This document shows, one piece after another, positions 21,909 to 32,965 of a DNA stretch of 64,000 nucleotides. The stretch covers positions 1-64,000 of the forward strand of contig QLIY01000349.1 in NCBI GenBank assembly GCA_003260075.1. Reading direction: 5' to 3'. A model generated the notes under the pieces. That model made no database searches and had not been told where the DNA came from. It saw nothing but the letters and a program-made list of their open reading frames with translations. The stretch comes from Phallusia mammillata (lineage: Eukaryota; Chordata; Ascidiacea; Phlebobranchia; Ascidiidae). Within the stretch, counting starts at the first letter, position 1; every line of letters begins with the position of its first letter. A program made the translations under genes and the position numbers.

Positions 21909-24776
21909 GTGTACGTGATAATGTGCAATTGACGCGCGGATAAGTGGGGCATTTTTTATCGTTTTTGGTTTTATTTGTACTTTATAATTTGTGTCGATAC
22001 ATACATGATTACTTGATATGGTATGTAGCGCATGTGTCAAAATGTGCCCCCTCCTGCAAAGTTTTTCGGTCCGCATGTTAACAACAGTTTTGACTTCGTA
22101 TAGAAAGTATAGTCTTTAACATATAAAAGATTGTTATGATAAGATGGACCGCTTTTTTAACAAGAGCGGTTATTGGTTGCTATGGAAACCGTAAACTGAA
22201 ATAAAAATCCGTAAAAATGTGTAATCAAAGTTTTAAACAACGCACTGCCACATTTAACATAAGAAAAAATCGCCAGATTAAACGGATTCTTTTCCCAAAA
22301 ATTTCCACACAAACTACTTGAAAATATAGCAAAATTCTTGACATTCCTGCATTAGGGTGTTACCCAACTAGTTTTTTTTTTTGTAAAATTCGCAGAACCT
22401 AGGAGTAACAAAATCTACAATTTCTCGCCTGCTTGTGTGCGACGTATAAGAGATACAGTTACGTCGAAATTGAACAATGGGTGGAAAATTCCGTCGTGTT
22501 AGCGCGGTGCCGGGAAAATCGTGGGTACAACACAGCATTGGTCACGATTTGAACTCCACAGTGCGTTTACTATGGAGATGGGTGGAGGCGTGTTTTGGGG
22601 CGTCGTGTTTTGGGGTCAGTGTGTAACTGCAATAGGGTCTGCATTCGTACTGCAAAGCATGGCGTTTAAAAGGTAAATTATGCAACTGCTGACGATTTTT
22701 ATGCATTGTTTTGTAATATTTAATATTTTTTGTGTAATTGCAATAATGTCTGTATTTGTACTGCAATACAAGGCGTTTTGCACTTCAAGCAGTTAAATTG
22801 TGCATCTGCTGTCATATAATATACATTGTTTTGAAATATTTGAATTCTTTATTTAGAAAACAAATTAAGTGGATATTATATATGTGAGGCTTTACCATTT
22901 TTATCTGTTATGTTGCTTAACATTATGGGAAAATTGTTAGGATTTAAAACGTCAATTGTCTTAAAACATTCTTGTTAAAGTTGGTTGTGTGCATTCTGCA
23001 AAACAGACAAGCCGTAAATGTTTTGCTAGGAAATCCCCTCATAAACTCTGCTTTCGTCAGTCTGCACATTGTCTGTTTTGGTAAGCTCCTGTCTGGGCGA
23101 GGCTTGTTGTTGCGAACACTCGTCCACATATCTATACGTTTGACATAAATGCACCCTTGCTACTAAACGCTGTTGAGTGAGTACATTTAATAGCAAAGGT
23201 TTTATCAATATTTGTTGTTATTATAAGATTGCTGTATTATTGATATTTCTGCTATGTGGCCTATTTAGTCCTTGAGTTAAGCTTATATGTCAAACTACTT
23301 ATTTCGTTTGTAATTCTAATTTTAGAATTGTAAGCATTTAGCATTGTAGCCTGCACTCTGCCTAGCAGCACACAGTAATTTAATATGGAATCTCAAGTAT
23401 TTTCTCACTATAAATTTAATCCAAAAACTCCGAAATACTATAGTTAATATATTGACTATTTTGGGTGATGTTAATGTATTCGCGACCCCCAAGTTGGAAA
23501 TCCTGCTTTAATATGACAGTTTATTCTTCCTTGAATTATTATGTTAACAGTACATGTTTATTTTTCCATATATGTAACAGTTTATTGACCAAATAGCAAA
23601 TTGTAATTGCAATATTTTCTTTATTAAAAGACGCCTATATCTCGATTGTATTTTAAACTTTTTCGGCTATGCAAAGATTCTGCCTCCCCAAGCACATACT
23701 TAATGGTTGTTTCAAACCTGAATGCATCATATACTACAAGTTTTAAAAAAAACTAGCCTAGCAAAGTCGTTCCTTTTATTAGCTTCCGGCAAAAACCACC
23801 CAACTTTGGGGCTACATTGCAGCTTGCAGCAAACGCAAAGTAAAATAAAACTTTACCCATAATTTGGCCTCCAGCACGTTTTGGGATTTCCCTCTGGTGG
23901 CAGCTCTTTATATTACGGCCCCTGCGTCTGCCAGCGGACATTCGAGACCCGTAGCAACGCAACTAGGTTTCAGTACATGCTTGGTGCACATGCGTTTGCA
24001 AAATATTCTTTTGCATTGCATTCATGTATGTTTAGTGCACAAAGTTTTAGGTACCAAAAAGTTTTTTTTGCGTAACAATATTGGTTTAATATGTTATTCC
24101 AGTATGTTGTTTTTTTCTTCTAAATAATAGTGGTTTGTGCCAGCAGATAATAATAATAAAGAGAAAGCAGAGTGTTTTGTGCATGTAAGTCTGAATTTTG
24201 AGACAATGGCATAATAAAAACTATAAACAAGCAGTGTGACAGGTTAAATTGGTCCTTTAATATAAACACGTAAATCGGTTGGCGTGCAATGAAAAACCAC
24301 CTCTGCTCTACAGTTTACATGGAGTTTGGCTGTGTGTGGCGTATTTAAGGGCAGAAACATGAAAACATATGATGCAAATTTAATTTGAATACAACGATAT
24401 TGACAAATAGGAAAAATGCATAAAATTGTGTTGGAAAGTTTAGCAAGTGAATGCTTTAATAGTTTGCATAAACCTATGCATAATAAAAACACTTTGTTTA
24501 GCTGAAAAACCCCAAAATCCTTAAATTCCCCCATAATAGCCAAAGCAGTTTGCACGTTTTTTTGGATAAACAGTTATGACGTCATCTCGGGTGAAGTGTG
24601 TCCACCCAAAGTGGAAGTGACGTCACACTTTGATCGACCGAATGACGTCAAGACTTACTTATTACCTTCTTCCTGTGGCGGTTGCATTAATGCTAGTTTG
24701 TCGTATTCAGGCTGCCAGTATGGCTTCCATTTCTGTATTGCAAAGTATATATTGTATGGCAGAGTGTATGTGCCTA
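21909..24776. other. intergenic, no supported gene
   Basis: AT-rich with diverged internal repeats (for example ACTGCAATA... and TACTGCAAA.. blocks near 22620 and 22740). ORFs at 22944, 23753 and 23864 have no splice or family support. Confidence 0.4.
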
Positions 24777-24828
24777 AGCTGCAGACAGTGCATACTGTTT
24801 CAATCTACAAGGCCTTATCAGTGCAGCT
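24777..24828 (-). ncRNA. hammerhead ribozyme-like element, family A, mutated core
   Basis: On the minus strand: AGCUGCA, CUGAUAA (G8 changed to A), GGCC-loop-GAUU in place of a perfect stem II, GAAA, CAGU/ACUG stem III with AUGC loop, GUC, UGCAGCU. Stem I is 7 bp and the cleavage triplet is kept, but G8 is catalytic, so activity is unlikely. Confidence 0.6.
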
Positions 24829-25098
24829 GGTGATGAGATATTGACCCTATAGGCTAGTATAGCCTCCTTAGGGCAGTTTAGTTTGTGAGTATAACAGGCT
24901 AAAAAGCCAAGCCTCACCTATTCTGTTCGATTCTACTTAAATGTGTATGTTTCTACTTCTTAAATTAATTCAGGTTTATTGAGGGAAATAACGGCCCAAA
25001 TAGACTTAAAATGCAACGCGACGCTTGTTTAGTACCTTTTTATCAATCTTTTATGCGACTCAGGTGTTCATAAACGGGTGTAACTGATGTGGCCCCTT

Positions 25099-25140
25099 AT
25101 ATCACTGATGATGGCATGAGCATTTGCCGAAACGTTTGAT
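25099..25140 (+). ncRNA. hammerhead-like element, family C
   Basis: CUGAUGA is followed by one extra U, stem II GGC/GCC with a ten-base loop, then GAAACGUU and UGAU, which can pair with AUCA before the core (4-bp stem I). Core letters are intact; the stems are short. The surrounding GTAACTGATGTGGCC...GGGCCGTTACTTTGC block recurs at 26230-26530 and 40205-40290. Confidence 0.5.
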
Positions 25141-25873
25141 TAATAAAGCATGTCCCTTTTCAGGTCTATTTGGGCCGTTACTTTGCTCATTATTCTTATA
25201 ACCAGATCCGCGTATAGTGTTTCTGGGTCAAGTTTGTTCAAGCAAAAATTGCTGTGTTGTGTTGAACATTATGCAATGCAGTGTATAGTACAGGGGACTG
25301 ATTTGGTAGATTAGGGCTGGACGCGCTGCAGCTATGTCGTTCTTTGCCGGTGGTTGCAAAAAAAAAGAGTTTACAGGTAAACACGACTGGGGGTATGCCA
25401 TGGAAACTCCAGAATTTTTGTGCGGTATAGTTCTAGGCGTGCAGTTGTAAGCTAAAGAATCTATACCTGGTGGTTGTTAGTATTGCTTTCAACAATTTTG
25501 CAAACCAAAGTCTTTTTTTCGGGGTTTAACGTTTTGTGGCATATAGTCATTTGCACTGTTGCAATTGTTTTTGTGTTTTAAGGCCTGATTTTTGCGCCGT
25601 GAAGAACGATTTTTTTTTGCTGACGACTTCATTCATAAAAAACGCCAACTTCATTCATAAAGTTTTAACTCTTATATCATGGTGCTCTCTTGCGAATTTC
25701 GCTTTAAAAAACACGTTTATTTTGCAAAAAAAATGTGTTTTTTTCAAAAGGTTTGATTTTTTGCAACACAAAATGTGAAATTACTACTTTGTACCTTCTA
25801 ACATGTGATTTTAACATTTTACAGCGCATAGGTCGCTTATGAAATACTTGTTACATGATTTTTTCTGTGGGAG

Positions 25874-25947
25874 GTAAAACGTCTGCAAGACTGGATGAGG
25901 CGTAGGAAGGATTACGGAACTGACGAACTGAATTCAGCACATGGACC
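25874..25947 (+). CDS. possible isolated exon, unrecognised
   Basis: The segment ends at a strong donor (GGACC then GTAAGT) and reads VKRLQDWMRRRKDYGTDELN and five more residues without a stop. It could also start at the ATG at 25895 as a first exon. No partner exon was found and I recognise no family. Base composition is more coding-like than its surroundings. Weak call. Confidence 0.25.
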
Positions 25948-26211
25948 GTAAGTTGTTGTTTACCTTTAAAAAGTTGCTATGGCAATTCAGTTGAACACAA
26001 ACAAGTGTATTTTTAGGTTAAAATAACATTTAAACCAAACCGTCAAAAAACGTCAAATTTAAACTCAAAAACGTAAAACTTGGATTAAAAATGTATCATA
26101 TTGCTTGAATGCATCTTTTTCTGATTTAAATCACTACAATTTTAAGAAACAAAATTGATCTATGACTGATCAGACTTGCAAGTAGAAACTTATTCAGAAA
26201 TGCATTGCAAT

Positions 26212-26441
26212 TTTAGTCAAAAATGTAGTCTATTTGTTGTACACTGCGTCTTACAATGAGGAAAATTACGGCACAAATGCTCATGCCATCATCAGTGATA
26301 TGAGAGGCCACATCAGTTACAGGGGGGGGGGCTTTTAGTCAAAAATGTAGTCTATTTGTTGTACACTGCGTCTTTTAATGAGGAAAATTACGGCACAAAT
26401 GCTCATGTCATCATCAGTGATATGAGAGGCCACATCAGTTA
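26212..26441. repeat. direct duplication around ten-G run (26322-26331), holding family C fragments
   Basis: About 110 bp is present on both sides of the run, with differences such as TTACAATGAGG against TTTTAATGAGG. Each copy carries, on the minus strand, CUGAUGA followed by a GGC stem but GUAAU in place of GAAAC, so these are decayed family C elements. Confidence 0.7.
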
Positions 26442-26606
26442 CACCAGCTTATAACCACTTGGGTCACATTAGAGGTTAATAAAAAGGGTCGTTATTTTCA
26501 TTATTAAACTTATAAACAGATCCGTGTATATAGTGTACTGCGTCGTTTGCTCTAAAGATGACATTTGTAAAGGCAAATAAAACTGCAAAAAAACGTTTTG
26601 AACCAA

Positions 26607-26925
26607 CTAATTCAAACCCAACATGAGGTTTTACATTAGATTACTTAGTATTTTTTTGGTCTTTTGTACATTTTAATTGTTTTTCAGTTAGTCTTTCTGC
26701 TTTCTCAAAAAGTCGTTTTTATTTTATCTTTCAAAATGATGATTTTTGGAAACAAAGGGGGGGGGGTCTAATTCAAACCCAACATGAGGTTTTACATTAG
26801 ATTACTTAGTAATTTTTTGGTCTTTTGTACATTTTAATTGTTTTTCAGTTTCATTAGTCTTTCTGCTTTCTCAAAGTCGTTTTTATTTTATCTTTCAAAA
26901 TGATGATTTTTGGAAACAAAACAAA
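26607..26925. repeat. direct duplication around ten-G run (26757-26766)
   Basis: A block of about 150 bp starting CTAATTCAAACCCAACATG occurs on both sides. The right copy has a six-base insertion (TTCATTAG) and loses two A in AAAAAGTCG. Allele-like divergence. Confidence 0.75.
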
Positions 26926-27810
26926 TTCTAAATGGGTTGAAAAATTTTCGCAACATAAAGAAACGCCAGTAATCATATTAAACCTTCAGTGACGCACAAG
27001 GTATGACGAATTGTGTAACCGAAACTGGATATAATAGATAGTCTTAAGGTACAGTAACCAGTTTTGTAACCGCTGTAGTCAAAACAGGCTGTGTCACGCG
27101 GTCACGTTTTTACTGGAGTATGCAGATGTGGAAATTTAAATACATTTGCATTAGGTTTTTGCAAGGTTTGATGACAGATGGCTGACGGAAAACATATTTT
27201 CTACTTTTTGTTTGTCGAACTACAAATGTGGTTGGTTAGGGTTTTGTTTGTATGATGCTAAATAAATAGTTTATTGTGTTTACATTTTACGAACGTATGA
27301 TTATTTGTTGTGTTTTTTAAAAAAAAACACTGGTTATTTAATACAGGTAAGTCTCTGTGTTTTTGCCTTAAATCTAAATACGGTATTATTTACATGTAGT
27401 TACGTTATGCCATTCAAATCGACAATCAGTAGGATAAAGTTTGTTCTTGTGAAAAATTCGTTGGTTGAAATTAAAGAATTTGGAAAGAAATAAGTCAAAA
27501 AACGCATTTGTTTAATCTGGTTAAAATCCTTGCAATGTGAAATGAGAAAAAAAAAACTGAATAATTAATTTTTGACCTGATGGTCGATTTTAACGGTATT
27601 ACGTAACTACATTTAAATAATACTGGTTTCAAACGTGTCCTGTACAACGTCTTGGAATTTAGGAGTACATGGGCACGTTGATTACGTAAGATGCTAAAAA
27701 CGCCATAGACAGTTCTTCCCTTTTCAAAATTCCTATTCCAATAGGAATCATTAACTTTAGAGTCGGAATTCCAAATCAGTTCCAGAATAGAGATTGGACT
27801 TTACAAACAG

Positions 27811-28002
27811 AGAGGGATTTTATGCTTAGTCATGGTGCTTTTGGATACCAAAGGTATAAAACCCACTGATAGATATATTAGCATTATTTACGTAACGAGA
27901 GGGGGGGGGGGGCAGGGTTTTTTATGCTTAGTCATGGTGCTTTTGGATACCAAAGCTATAAAACCCACTGATAGATATATTAGCATTATTTACGTAACGA
28001 GA
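27811..28002. repeat. direct duplication around a G run (27901-27912)
   Basis: About 90 bp from GGGATTTTATGCTTAGTC to TTACGTAACGAGAGG occurs twice. The run is 12 G, two of which belong to the natural sequence (the right copy reads GAGAGGTGG), leaving ten inserted. Confidence 0.75.
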
Positions 28003-28134
28003 GGTGGTAGATATTATGCGTTCGGGCTTGTTGTATCTTTTCTGCTTCTACGCTTCGAAGTATGATCGTAAAACTTATTAATTTACATATTTGTTTGGAT
28101 TATTTTACAGCATAGTTTAGTATACAGCAGATTA

Positions 28135-28472
28135 CAGTGAACCTCAGAGTAACCGGATTCGGTTCATCCAGATATTCGCCTAATTCTAACAAAAATCGTG
28201 GTACAAATCATATGTAATGTGGTAAGGCTTGAACTAATCGACATCGGTAAATCAGAATCTTTGCCGAATACGAACAAATTTTGTGGTCCAAACGGGTCCG
28301 AATTTACTGAAGTTTACTGTATATCTTTAATATGCGACTTTTAGCCAAAACTAATTGATAAGCGGGGGGGGGGGAATACGAACAAATTTTGTGGTCCAAA
28401 CGGGTCCGAATTTACTGAGGTTAACTGTATATCTTTAATATGCGACTTTTAGCCAAAACTAATTGATAAGCG
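28135..28472. mobile_element. pogo/Tigger-like MITE, partly duplicated at an 11-G run
   Basis: The left end (ACAGTGAACCTCAGAGTAACC) and right end (TGAAGTTTACTGTA) are inverted, with CCGGATTCGG and CGGGTCCGAA inside. Similar elements lie at 45450, 52212 and 60594. From about 28262 the right part is repeated after G 28364-28374 (one natural G plus ten). The family call rests on end sequence only. Confidence 0.55.
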
Positions 28473-28540
28473 CCAAGTTAAATGCAGTTATCGACTTTTA
28501 TAAGTAATTTCAGTTAAGACAGTATTGTATGTTAGTTTTT

Positions 28541-28725
28541 TTTTTGTTTTTAATTTAGTGCACCTGTAAATATTAAGACTACATTTTGGTCTGTAGAAGT
28601 TGCAATGTTGTTTGCTGATTGTATAAAGGGGGGGGGGGGTTTTTAATTTAGTGCAGCTGTAAATATTAAGAATACATTTTGGTCTGTAGAAGTTGCAATG
28701 TTGTTTGCTGATTGTATAAAAACTT
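28541..28725. repeat. direct duplication around a 12-G run (28628-28639)
   Basis: About 85 bp (TTTTTAATTTAGTGCA to TGCTGATTGTATAAA) is present twice with substitutions such as GCACCTG against GCAGCTG. Confidence 0.7.
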
Positions 28726-29564
28726 GTTTCAAATTTAAAATAAGGCATTTTAACCAATTTTTGACTTGCGTCTATATTTTGTCCCCACAAAATTGATATT
28801 TTTGACATCAGTGGCGTAGATGCAAATATTTTGCTAAACGCGGTTGTTTGTTTTTGGTAAGTTCAATTTTTATGCCTGCCTGTTCTTATATTTGCTTTAG
28901 AATTTAGATCGATAGCCAACCTGGTTAAAACCTATGCACAAAAACTCAACGATTTGCGATAACACCTGATAAGCTTTTAAGTCGCCGTTTGGTGTCGCTG
29001 TCGAGTCGACTCTCGTAGCAGGGTAATCCCCGTTGGCGCAAGCGGCCATTTGTCGCAGCGAAACTGTAGATTTGATTTGATCCAACTCGTTTCGTGTCGG
29101 TTGGCCACCTGTACATATATTGACACGGTAACTGGAATATTGTGTCAGATCGAAGTCATTTTAAGTGACAGTCATAGCGTTTGTCGAGAACCAAAATGCA
29201 TTTGATAGGTTAGGATTTGTGTCCATTTTAAAACGTTTGTCGTTAGATCAGACGAGTAACGAAAACAATACATGAACTAGTTTGAATTTTTTTAATTTGT
29301 ACTTAAAATGTGCATTTAAAATGCCTGAAAAGATATTTATATTATTGCAAATTTAAGAATTTTTTACTGCTGAAATTATTGCCACAGAAAATATCGAATA
29401 CTATATTTCAATAGACTTAAATATGTCGTTTACCGTCTGTTTTGGCCATTTTGTTACTTATTTAGACAGTGTAGAATATTTCAAAGCATAGGCCACGCAT
29501 TTCAGGCATAAAATACGAAAAAACTGAATTGACGTTAATTTTTGTGTCGTTGAGTTGAAGTGAG

Positions 29565-29935
29565 TTGAGTTTATTTCGCTTGGTGAAAGACAACATAGCA
29601 ACACAATTGTACTAAAACAATCACCAAGCCGGAAATAGCTGCGCAACGTTAAAACGTTATGAAGCGCAAAAAAGTGTCGGGCACAATTGGTGGAGATGGT
29701 ACAATGCGCTGGCGTTATGATAGGGTACTCACAAGAAAGTGAGTGTGGCGCAGAGTGAGTATAACACGACTGGGGGGGAAACGATGGTGGGACCAGTCGC
29801 GGGGGCCCTAGAATCTAACCACCCGTGTTAGGGAAAGAGGGTGGGGTTCGACAGGAAAAGAAACCACCGAAAGAAACCCTGCCGGATAGTTTCAAGCGCC
29901 GGAAGGAAGAACACACAACAAATCCCTAGTCGCCA
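29565..29935. mobile_element. dispersed repeat, possible SINE/LINE fragment
   Basis: The block GAGTTGAGTTTATTTCGCTT through CAATCACCAAGCCGGAAATA and GCTGCGCAACGTT recurs at 37680-37850, and its first 20 bases reappear at 63970. Downstream is an unusually GC-rich tail (GGGACCAGTCGCGGGGGCCC). I cannot assign the class. Confidence 0.5.
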
Positions 29936-30768
29936 TTAATAGTTAACTTTGGACTCACTTGCAATTAAAATTATTGATTAGTATTTTGGCAGTTGATTTA
30001 GTCATTTAAAATAAATAATTACCTAAAACACATGGACATTTTTTTGTTTTTACGGATAATACAACGGGCGTTAGTTTATAATAAAATTCTATGTGTATGC
30101 AATGACGTTCAAGTACGTATATTTGCGTTTATATATACATTGTGTTTGTTAAGTCAACACTTACAAAACGACAATTCAAATTTTTGGTCAATACGATTGG
30201 ATACAAATTGAAAACACAATTTTTTTTTTAAAAAGCGTTTTTCTAAGAATTGGATTTTTTTTATTCGATTTTCTCGGAACTTAATATTGATTTGACGTTC
30301 TCATTGCGCCGCTTCACTTGTCAACGAAGCGTAATTCGTATTTTCCTAGTTGCGTAATTCCGACAGTATAGACGCCAAAATACATTTATCAACAAAAAAG
30401 TTCTTTTCCCACTAAGTTTGTAGAAAATACTATTTGCAAATTTTGTGAGTATTGGCAAGTCCCATTAATGATCCATAGTAAATTAAGCTAGCCATGATAA
30501 AACCAAGGCGAATTTTTAGAACTATGTAAAATACTACTCTTAAATCTATGGCATAGAGTGCATTGCTTTTCAGAAATGTATGTTGTTAAGTCTAAATGTA
30601 GTAGACCATTTACAGCTATGTTATCGCCAACTAAACCACAAGTAAACAAATAAATTAGCACAAATAAACAATTTTAGTTTAAAAAAGAAAGTATAAAATT
30701 GAATCCTTTATTCAGGAATCAACATAAAAAGCGTATAGTTAAAAAGAGCTCTTCTTGCAAATGTATTT

Positions 30769-30820
30769 TTATTTCGACGTTTCGACGTCCTATACAGGTC
30801 GCCTTCATCAGGGTAAATAA
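30769..30820 (-). ncRNA. Penelope-type hammerhead-like element, intact core (family B)
   Basis: On the minus strand: UUAUUU, ACC, CUGAUGA, an extra A, stem II GGCGACCU facing AGGACGUC around GUAU (one A-A mismatch), GAAACGUC, G, AAAUAA. The outer UUAUUU/AAAUAA pair would be stem I. Stem III is just the palindrome ACGU, which favours a dimer. Farther on the same strand is the terminus GCAAGAAGAGCTC, shared with the copies at 43585 and 60056. Penelope-like elements are known to carry hammerheads in their terminal repeats. Confidence 0.65.
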
Positions 30821-31137
30821 CACTGAATGCGAGTAGTACAGTGCACGGTAAACATAGGAAACAAAATTGAACGCAAGCACGTCACAACGCAACGAAAACA
30901 CTGCGCGATAACGAAACAATAGCTTAAAACAATAACTTACATAAAAATCGTATTTTATCTGTTTGATTGCTTTTTTGACCGTTTTTTTGGTATACGTGAA
31001 AACAGTTTCGTCTCCTTTACCACATATCATTGCGTAATTCATCAATAATTAACATCTACTTGCGCAAAACCTTCCGTTGTGAGCGATGGCCGAATTAACG
31101 GGATTTCCCAATTAGCGGGAAAAACATAAAATTCACA

Positions 31138-31410
31138 GGTAGAGCTACTAACACCATAACGAGAATCCGAACTTCGCTTTCACAAGGGGGCGTAAAGAGC
31201 TGAATTTTTATTTAGCGGCTATAAATGGGTTGGGTTGGGAAATAATTACACAAAATTTTTGCATTAGTAACTAATTTTTTGGGTTAGTTTTATTGAATTT
31301 TAAGTGGTAATACCTTACCCCGACCCTAATAGATCTAACCGTGAACATTTTTGGAGATATAACCAATCAAGTTTGGGTGTGATTCTCGTTATGGTGTTAG
31401 TAGCTCTACC
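31138..31410. mobile_element. Mutator-like MITE with 9-bp target duplication
   Basis: GGTAGAGCTACTAACACCAT at the left is repeated in reverse complement ending at 31410, and the match continues for about 30 bp (ATAACGAGAATC). AAATTCACA lies at 31129-31137 and again at 31411-31419. A 9-bp duplication fits Mutator-type transposition. Non-coding interior with TTGGGTTGGG. Confidence 0.8.
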
Positions 31411-31674
31411 AAATTCACAAAGCCACTCCTAATTGTCTCCTGCGCTATGACAAATGAACTCTTTGTGACGTAATATTGACTTTTCGGTAAATATTACTAT
31501 AACCTAAGACTTTGGCGTATGATGTAACAACAAACAAAGATGATAATGGTTTATTAGCGGACATAAGTACACCATTATCGTGTATTTGTTCGTGTGATAA
31601 CTGTCTTAAGATACCCTACTTCGTTTATGATTCATACAGCTACTGAATAAACACTGACATGTATAGCCATAGAG

Positions 31675-32154
31675 TAGTGGTTCTCAACTCGGTTCAGGCC
31701 ATGGACCACCAGTTCATTAAATGAATTTCGTGGACCAGTCCATTGTTAAGTAAGGATAAAGAACGCACCCGGGGGGGGGGCTATGATTCATACAGCTGCT
31801 GAATAAACACTGACATGTATAGCTGATGCCATAGAGTAGTGGTTCTCAACTCGTTTCAGGCCATGGACCACCAGTTCATTAAACGAATTTCGTGGACCAG
31901 TCCATTGTTAAGTAAGGATAAAGAACGCACCCACAACAAGCACATTGGCCTGATATATATATTACTTCAACACAGAATTTCGAGGTCTGATATCAAACCA
32001 CAGACAGCTAACAATAAATGGCCAATAACTTGGATAAGCTTTTTTACTGAATATCCAATATTTTAAATCCAACTATTTCCAGTTTATCACCAAATATAGT
32101 TAACGTCCTGTGGACCACCCAAAAAGTCATTATGCCATCAGTCGAGAACCACTG
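31675..32154. mobile_element. hAT-like MITE, 5' part duplicated at ten-G run (31771-31780)
   Basis: TAGTGGTTCTCAACTCG at the left faces CAGTCGAGAACCACTG at the right, with CATGGACCACC and GTGGACCACCC inside. About 145 bp including the left end and its flank is repeated after ten G, the second copy starting at 31836. The second copy gives the continuous element. Confidence 0.7.
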
Positions 32155-32784
32155 TCGTAGCGTGTTGACTGACAATATTGACTTGTTTGTGTTAGTGACT
32201 TGTGACCAATACTATATTATTGTTATTACATATTTAGCTAGAAAAAGCAGCTAAAACTGCCCTAAGATTGAAGTAACAAATATTAATAGAAATTCAAGCA
32301 GTGTTCCATTTAATTTAAGGTGATCAGACGGCGCGCCTTCATTTAGCCACGTGAGCTTAATTAATCATGCGGAACGATGGGGGTCGCCCCTTCGCGTCAC
32401 TTGTCAGATCACGTGCATGCCTTGTGCTCCGACATGCCTATTGTATGTTAGTTAAAGAAAATACATGTAAAGTCACGAGTGCTTTTCAGATGTTATAACA
32501 TAGAGGATATTTTTAAAAGTTTTGTAATGGTTGCGGGCAAAAGGAAAAGTTGAATTGCATACGCTGTGTGAAATTCGTTGCTGGCGCTTTTTATGTGTTA
32601 TTCCATTCGTTTTGGCGGTAAATTGGGCAATCCAGTGTAACACTGAATGAGATTATTATTATACACATTAGGATTAATGTCTTAACCCAAATAGTGCCTA
32701 AAATCCCTAAACTGTGTGACTATAATTTGTTTTTGCGAAAAAAACGAACATTATTGTATGTTCAGCTAATATAAACGTAAATTC

Positions 32785-32965
32785 ATAACTGGGATCAGCC
32801 CTGACGCGTATATGCTGACCAGCGATCACGNCATAACTAGGATTAGCCCTGCAGCGTTTATGATACAGACCAGCGATCACGGCAAACTTATATATAAATC
32901 ATAGTACACCAGGCCCATTGAAGGCGTTGAATCAATAGTCACCGAGCATTCTCATACGTTTTCAC
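32785..32965 (-). mobile_element. SINE body fragment, duplicated at a single N (32831)
   Basis: CCAGCGATCACG occurs before the N and again at about 32871, followed by CACCAGGCCCATTGAAGGCG. This is the body of the composite SINE at 20867. The tRNA-like head is absent. The N-flanking repeat (CATAACTGGGATCAGCCCTG against CATAACTAGGATTAGCCCTG) looks like two alleles. Confidence 0.6.
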
